From the NCBI GenBank assembly GCA_002474345.1, contig DKQD01000210.1, forward strand, positions 1,552-39,775: DNA of 38,224 nucleotides. Reading direction: 5' to 3'. This document shows positions 33,468 through 38,224 of this stretch, piece after piece. The first letter of the stretch is position 1; each line of letters starts with the position of its first letter. The position numbers and the translations under genes were made by a program. Source of the DNA: Bacteriovoracaceae bacterium UBA7317 (GTDB lineage Bacteria > Bdellovibrionota > Bacteriovoracia > Bacteriovoracales > Bacteriovoracaceae). The notes under the pieces were generated by a model. That model saw nothing but the letters and a program-made list of their open reading frames with translations, was not told the DNA's origin and searched no databases.

Positions 33468-34708
33468 AAAAAGATACAAGGTTTATGGTTCTTTTTTTTA
33501 GTCAATGTATATTGGGGGGGCTTCTTGGTATTTTAGTTTTTCAAAACTTTGAAAGTGGAAAAAACTCTGATCAAGGAGAGGTCACTGTTCTTAAAGATGC
33601 TGCATCAAAACTACATGCTGCTGGGCTTTTGAATCAAGCTGCCAGAGAGTACGAGAAATACCTTGAGAAAGGGAAAGTTGATGCGAAAGTAAAAGCAAAA
33701 ATGTCTTATTCACTTGGTGAATTGTATGAAGAAGAAGGACATTTGGAAAAGGCCATCTCCTGGTTTTATAAAGTAGAGCTTTTGGATCCTAAATCGACTT
33801 ACATAACGGAAGCTAACAAGAGGATAGTGGCCCTCTTGGAAAAACTTAAAAAGTTTGGTGCTGCTAAAGCCTTTATTAAAGATAAAACCACACTTTCCAC
33901 GGATAAGGATGCAACTAAAAGAAAAGGTGCTGCCATTGTAGCTAAAGTGGGAGAGCAAAACATTTATGATTATCAGTTAAACGAATACGTAGATTCTTTT
34001 CATGCATTTGGCAAAGGACAGGAAAATTTAAAGTCCAATAAGGTTAAACAGGAACTACTTCAAAAGTATGTCATTAATCAAATCCTATGGCAAAAATCGA
34101 AAAGACTGGGGCTGGAAAAGGATCCATCTTTCATTAAGAAACTTGAAAACGTTACAAAACAGTTGCTGGTTGAAAAACTACTTAAAAACGAAGTAGAAAG
34201 AAAGATCAAAGTTGATGAAGTCGACCTTAAAAATTATTTCAAAGCAAATAGGGAGAAATTTTCTCAAAAGGAAACTTTAAACCTTACCAAGATTGAATTT
34301 AAAGGAAAAGATCAATCAAAAAAGTTAAAAGCTTTCCTAAAAAGAAATAAAAAAGTCACAAACCTTATAAATGAAGTCAAAAAAATGTTACCTTCGGCTT
34401 CTGTTGAAAAGGAAATTACGCTGACTAAGGGTTTGGCTTCACCTAATTTAAAGTTAAATCCTTCTCAAATTAAAGGTCTTTTTAAAAAAAATAAGGGCGA
34501 ATGGAGCGGACCTTTTTTAACCTCCGGTACTTATAAAATGTATATTGTAGCGGAAAAAACGCTTCCCCAACAATATGCATACAATGATATTAAAAATGTT
34601 GTTGAGCAGAGTTATAAAATAGAAAAGGGCCAAGGCCTCTATAAGAAACTTGTTCAAGAGTCATTCAAGAACGAAAATGTACAGCTTTTTGTCGAAAGGT
34701 GGAAATGA
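33464..34708 (+). CDS. Membrane-anchored TPR / SurA-like peptidyl-prolyl isomerase-type protein
   Basis: It has 414 residues. A membrane anchor lies at about 8-26 and TPR-like helices at about 43-130 (AAREYEKYLEKGK, SYSLGELYEEEGHLEKAISW). A SurA/PpiD-like chaperone N-domain follows at about 157-265 (VAKVGEQNIYDYQLNEY, LLQKYVINQILWQKSKRLGL, VDEVDLKNYFKANREKF), then a region (270-400) where a parvulin domain would be, which is weak. Substrate binding as a periplasmic chaperone is inferred. It overlaps the genes on both sides by four bases (ATGA), so it is made with the Bat complex. Isomerase activity is doubtful. Confidence 0.75.
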   Translation: MKKDTRFMVLFFSQCILGGLLGILVFQNFESGKNSDQGEVTVLKDAASKLHAAGLLNQAAREYEKYLEKGKVDAKVKAKMSYSLGELYEEEGHLEKAISWFYKVELLDPKSTYITEANKRIVALLEKLKKFGAAKAFIKDKTTLSTDKDATKRKGAAIVAKVGEQNIYDYQLNEYVDSFHAFGKGQENLKSNKVKQELLQKYVINQILWQKSKRLGLEKDPSFIKKLENVTKQLLVEKLLKNEVERKIKVDEVDLKNYFKANREKFSQKETLNLTKIEFKGKDQSKKLKAFLKRNKKVTNLINEVKKMLPSASVEKEITLTKGLASPNLKLNPSQIKGLFKKNKGEWSGPFLTSGTYKMYIVAEKTLPQQYAYNDIKNVVEQSYKIEKGQGLYKKLVQESFKNENVQLFVERWK

Positions 34709-35763
34709 GAACTCAAACACGAACTAGGTCCATTGATTTTTTGAAAGAGGCTCATTCTTCTTTGTTAATTTTTTTGACCCTCTTTTTTAGTTACTTGACC
34801 TTATTTCAAAACGTATTGGCAGATGAAGGTAAGAGGACAAGCTTTTTGAAGGCAGAGGTTGATAAGGCCATTTTAAGTCCAGGTGAAACCCTTACGTTTC
34901 GTCTTCGGGCTTTTTCTTCGCTCAAAGAGGGACCTCTCTATCTGCCTGAAAGTGGTGACAAAATTCAAGGTTTTAGGATTGTTGACTTTGGTAAAGAAGG
35001 GCCAGTTAAAGAAGATGGAGAGTGGGTTTTTGAGAGGTGGTATAAGTTAGAAGCAGACCTCACTGGTTCTTACATTTTACCTTCTTTGAAATTGTCTCTT
35101 AAAAATAAGGCAGGAAAGGACATCATTTTAAGTTCACCGGAAATTTTTGTTGAAGTGAAAAATGAAGTTTCAAAAACGTCTAAAGGAACAAATAAGCAGA
35201 GTGAGTTAGGAGGTTTTAAGGGAAAAGAAAGTGGATTAAGGGATATTAAGCCTCTGACTATTGCTCCATCTAAAACCCTTACATATTTTGTTGGAGCGTT
35301 ATTGGTGCTTGGTGTTTTTGGGTTCTTGATTTACTTTTTTAATAAGAGAAAGGGAAGGCAAAGAGATGCAATACCTCTCCCGCCTCCTCATGAAAAGGCC
35401 CTTTTAGAATTGGAAAATTTAAAAAAAGGTATTTCTTGTCTGTCAGACTATTCTAAGAGGAAAAGTTTTTATTTTTCCCTTTCAGATATTGTGCGCTCTT
35501 ATGTTGAGGATAGTTATAAATTTCCAGCCAAAGAGCGGACACAAGAAGAAATAAAAAGAGATATTGATCTTTTAAATTCGGTTGGGCCTTCTCAGCAAAG
35601 GGCCTTTTTAGGAATATTGAAAGAGGCTGACCTTGTTAAATTTGCCAATATCGAAAAAAGTGAAGAAGAAGGAGAAGGTATTTTGCAAGACGCAAAAAAA
35701 TTCGTTTTGGAAACAATGCCTAAAAAAGTTGATAATGAAAATGAGGAGGATTCAGTTTTATGA
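34705..35763 (+). CDS. BatD-like single-pass membrane protein
   Basis: It has 352 residues from ATG 34705. A signal (about 18-39, cleaved at VLADE) is followed by a beta-sandwich domain (about 45-152; LKAEVDKAILSPGETLTFRL, GSYILPSLKLSLKNK), a linker, a membrane segment (191-212), and a cytoplasmic helical tail (225-340) with PLPPPHEKALLELENLKKG. This is the short BatD/DUF4381-type layout. I chose ATG 34705 over GTG 34699 because of the ATGA overlap with the previous stop and AAAGG just upstream. It is translationally coupled to the VWA gene that follows. Confidence 0.8.
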   Translation: MRTQTRTRSIDFLKEAHSSLLIFLTLFFSYLTLFQNVLADEGKRTSFLKAEVDKAILSPGETLTFRLRAFSSLKEGPLYLPESGDKIQGFRIVDFGKEGPVKEDGEWVFERWYKLEADLTGSYILPSLKLSLKNKAGKDIILSSPEIFVEVKNEVSKTSKGTNKQSELGGFKGKESGLRDIKPLTIAPSKTLTYFVGALLVLGVFGFLIYFFNKRKGRQRDAIPLPPPHEKALLELENLKKGISCLSDYSKRKSFYFSLSDIVRSYVEDSYKFPAKERTQEEIKRDIDLLNSVGPSQQRAFLGILKEADLVKFANIEKSEEEGEGILQDAKKFVLETMPKKVDNENEEDSVL

Positions 35764-36749
35764 TCCGTCTGGCTTACCCATGGTTTTTATGCTTGTTTTT
35801 AGTTATTGTCCCTATTTTTATTTGGGGGCAAAAAAGTGGAGGAAAGATTCGCTTTTCAAGTATTGACCTCCTGAAATCAATGAATATGAGAGCGAGAAAT
35901 AATCCCAAATTAATTCTTCTTATTCTACGGTCTCTGGCCATTATTCTTCTTGTTGTAGCACTTGCTAGACCACAGTCAGGAAGGCAGTTTACAAAAACGA
36001 ATTCAGAAGGCGTCGACATATTACTTGTTCTCGATACTTCCGAAAGTATGCAGGCCTTAGATTTTAAGAGAGAAGGAAAGAGAGTTAACCGTTTGAGAGT
36101 CGTTAAAGAGGTGGTAAGAGACTTTATTAAAAAGAGACCCAATGACAGAATTGGGCTCGTTGTTTTTGGTGAGGAAGCTTTCACACAATGTCCATTGACT
36201 CTTGACCACGGTATTGTCATGGACTTTCTTGACAACATAAAAATAGGTATGGCCGGATCAGCCACGGCTTTGGGACAGGCCATTGGTATTGGCGTAAACC
36301 GGATGAAGGACCTAAAGTCCAAGTCAAAAATAATGATTGCTCTCACTGATGGAAGAAATACTGCTGGGCGTTTGAGCCCCTTACAGGCTTCTAAACTTGC
36401 CGATCATTACGGAGTTAAAGTTTATACCATCGGTGTTGGGACCCAGGGGAAGGCACCTTTTTTAGCAGATACTCTTTTTGGAAAACGCTATATTTACCAA
36501 AAAGTGGACTTAGATGAATCAACTCTTAAACAAGTCGCCTCTGAGACTGGAGCAAGGTACTTTAGAGCTACTAACACTGACGAACTTAAAAATATTTACA
36601 GCCTAATTGATAAGTTAGAAAAAACTAAAATTGAGGTCAAAAAATACACAGAATACAATGAAATGTTCGCCCACTTTTTAATTCCAGGACTCTTTATTTT
36701 ACTCTTGGAAATATTTTTAGGGCAAACAAAGTTGAGAAGAATTCCTTAA
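35760..36749 (+). CDS. batA: VWA-domain membrane protein BatA
   Basis: Its 329 residues have membrane segments at about 5-22 and 52-68, a von Willebrand factor A domain (about 85-290), and a C-terminal membrane segment (about 306-325). The metal-dependent adhesion site is intact: LDTSES (91-96), the Thr in GSATALGQAIG and the Asp in ALTDGRN. The N-terminal YPWFLCLFLVIVPI is typical of BatA. The domain probably binds partner proteins rather than acting catalytically. Its ATG overlaps the upstream stop by four bases. The gene symbol is by domain and position. Confidence 0.93.
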   Translation: MIRLAYPWFLCLFLVIVPIFIWGQKSGGKIRFSSIDLLKSMNMRARNNPKLILLILRSLAIILLVVALARPQSGRQFTKTNSEGVDILLVLDTSESMQALDFKREGKRVNRLRVVKEVVRDFIKKRPNDRIGLVVFGEEAFTQCPLTLDHGIVMDFLDNIKIGMAGSATALGQAIGIGVNRMKDLKSKSKIMIALTDGRNTAGRLSPLQASKLADHYGVKVYTIGVGTQGKAPFLADTLFGKRYIYQKVDLDESTLKQVASETGARYFRATNTDELKNIYSLIDKLEKTKIEVKKYTEYNEMFAHFLIPGLFILLLEIFLGQTKLRRIP

Positions 36750-36773
36750 AAAAAAAGAACGAGGAGAAACCCC

Positions 36774-38224
36774 TTGAAGTTTGCGAATCTTCAATATTTG
36801 TGGTGTTTAATCATCATTCCCTTACTTGTTTTGTTTTATATTTGGGCATTTAAGAAGAAAAAAAGACTTTTAGAGCTTTTTGTTAGTGAGGATTTAAAGG
36901 ACAAGTTACTTAGAGGGTTCTCTGCTAAAAGGCAGAAGGTCAAAGCATTCCTTATCATTTTTGCTTTCTTTTTTTGCATCCTTGCCTTGATAAGGCCCAA
37001 ATGGGGTTTTCAATGGGAGGAAGTGAACCGGAGAGGTGTTGATATTATTCTGGCCCTCGATGTTAGTGAAAGTATGCTGGCCGAAGACGTTTCTCCAAAT
37101 CGCTTAGAGAGGGCCAAGCGTGAAATTATTGACCTCCTTAATATGATGCAAGGAGATAGAGTTGGGTTGGTTGCCTTTTCAGGGACCAGCTTTCTTCAAA
37201 GCCCTCTTACTCTTGACTACGGCGCTGTAAGAATTTTCTTGGATGAACTGGATACGGACCTAATCCCAGTACCTGGAACCGCTATTGGGGATGCTATAAA
37301 AAAATCTATTAGCGCTTTTGACTCTCAAAATAAGAAGTCGCGAGTCCTTATACTTATTACCGATGGAGAGGATCATAGCGGAGAACCATTGAAAATGGCC
37401 AAGGAGGCACATGAAGAAGGGATTAAGATTTATACGATAGGTATTGGTAAAGAAGAAGGAGCACCTATTCCCGACAGAAAAAGGGGAGGCTTTAAAAAAG
37501 ATTCTCGTGGTAATGTTGTAACGACCCAATTAGATGAGACGACTCTTCAAAAAATAGCTTTAGATACAGGAGGAAGTTATGTCCGTTCCATAACGGGCGA
37601 CTTGGATTTAGAAAAAATTTATAATGACATTACAAAGAAAGTTGAATCTAAGGAGCTTGTGAGTGGGAAAAGAAAACGGTTTGAGGAGAGGTTCCAATGG
37701 CCTCTTCTTGTGGCCCTTTTTCTTCTAATTCTAGAAGTCTTTGTGAAGGAACGAAAAGGAGGGCAAACCGTTTTGGGCGTGATGGTCTTTCTCTTATTTT
37801 CAGCTTTACCCATACAGGTTACTAGAGCTGCTCCATGGGACTCCCAGAGGCAAATTGGAGAAAATGATTACCAAAATAAGAAATATAATAAGGCCTTAAA
37901 AAGTTTCCTTGAGGCTCAAGTAAAAGAACCTAAAGATTTGGAATTAAAATATAATACGGGCAATTCTTATTATAAAATGAAGGAATATGATAAGGCCTTT
38001 AAACTTTTCGAGTCCACGGCCAAAAAAGGGGACAAGGCTTTAAGTGCAAAATCCTATTATAACCTTGGTAATACTGCTTATAAAATGGGAAGGCTTAAAG
38101 ACTCTGTTAAATATTATAAAAAAACTTTGGAGATAAATCCTAATGATAAAGATGCCAAGCATAATCTAGACTTTGTCAGAAAAGAAATTAAAAGAAGAAT
38201 TGAAGAGGAAAGAAAAAGACAGGC
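36774..38224 (+). CDS. VWA-TPR fusion protein (BatB-BatC), 3' end outside window
   Basis: At least 483 codons are open to the window edge. Membrane segments lie at about 8-26 and 58-75. A VWA domain (about 88-290) has an intact adhesion site LDVSES (95-100), GTAIGDAI and LITDGEDHSG. Two further membrane stretches lie at 309-325 and 333-350, the second ending like a signal (VTRAA). TPR repeats follow from about 361 (YNKALKSFLEAQ, KYNTGNSYYKMKEYDKAFKLF, SYYNLGNTAYKMGRLKDSVKYYKK), ending in a charged helix. This joins what are BatB and BatC in other genomes. The start is TTG with GAGGAG seven bases upstream, 24 bases after the batA stop. Confidence 0.92.
   Translation, partial: MKFANLQYLWCLIIIPLLVLFYIWAFKKKKRLLELFVSEDLKDKLLRGFSAKRQKVKAFLIIFAFFFCILALIRPKWGFQWEEVNRRGVDIILALDVSESMLAEDVSPNRLERAKREIIDLLNMMQGDRVGLVAFSGTSFLQSPLTLDYGAVRIFLDELDTDLIPVPGTAIGDAIKKSISAFDSQNKKSRVLILITDGEDHSGEPLKMAKEAHEEGIKIYTIGIGKEEGAPIPDRKRGGFKKDSRGNVVTTQLDETTLQKIALDTGGSYVRSITGDLDLEKIYNDITKKVESKELVSGKRKRFEERFQWPLLVALFLLILEVFVKERKGGQTVLGVMVFLLFSALPIQVTRAAPWDSQRQIGENDYQNKKYNKALKSFLEAQVKEPKDLELKYNTGNSYYKMKEYDKAFKLFESTAKKGDKALSAKSYYNLGNTAYKMGRLKDSVKYYKKTLEINPNDKDAKHNLDFVRKEIKRRIEEERKRQ

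Noticed and set aside
35774..36346. A 190-codon minus-strand open frame inside batA
   Set aside because: It lies wholly antisense to a well-supported VWA gene, shows no family motif, and has a composition expected of the reverse of a conserved gene.

Overview
The window is an AT-rich, gene-dense bacterial chromosome segment. The cell envelope is Gram-negative: there is an inner-membrane PlsB/PlsC system, a predicted lipoprotein, periplasmic redox proteins and an Amt transporter. I see no plasmid, phage, IS element, tRNA, rRNA or CRISPR. The gene mix (fadBA beta-oxidation, PlsB, type II glutamine synthetase, animal-type glutaminase, MoxR/Bat operon, several single-domain receivers) and the base composition would fit the Bdellovibrionota/Bacteriovorax side of the old Deltaproteobacteria. 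That placement is an inference and is not proven. Several genes rely on TTG or GTG starts with good Shine-Dalgarno (SD) sites.

Layout. 1-4320 (minus): acyl-CoA dehydrogenase (cut by the window start), then fadA and fadB, for fatty-acid beta-oxidation. 4476-5803 (minus): a PlsC-type acyltransferase and a secreted SRPBCC protein. 5950-6651 (plus): glycerophosphodiester phosphodiesterase, converging on plsB. 6624-12567 (minus): an mmsA - DUF255 - plsB operon with a clear promoter. 12655-13455 (minus): a LysM protein. 13770-18563 (plus): a receiver protein, lipA-lipB, a second receiver on a probably leaderless mRNA, and a second DUF255 protein that is a predicted lipoprotein. 18693-24132 (plus) is a nitrogen block: an Amt gene with two in-frame TAA codons, a NarL-type regulator, type II glutamine synthetase, and an animal-type glutaminase with ankyrin repeats. 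24271-30022: a CheY-like protein, a small unknown gene on the minus strand, a HAD phosphatase, a histidine kinase/OmpR pair, a DsbA-like protein with a CPLS active site, the YciA thioesterase and a methyltransferase. 30158 to the end (plus): a MoxR/Bat operon of at least seven genes, still open at the window edge.

The two most unusual items are these. (1) The Bat operon begins with a TlpA thioredoxin fused to a BatD-like module and also carries a TPR/SurA-like protein. This suggests a membrane complex that couples MoxR/VWA machinery to periplasmic thiol chemistry and folding. Its leader holds 15-bp tandem repeats directly after a promoter. (2) The Amt gene keeps its catalytic residues and reading frame but is interrupted by two TAA codons, each one base away from TTA (Leu). 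It sits beside the glutamine synthetase and glutaminase genes. That could mean a recent loss, a sequence error or recoding.
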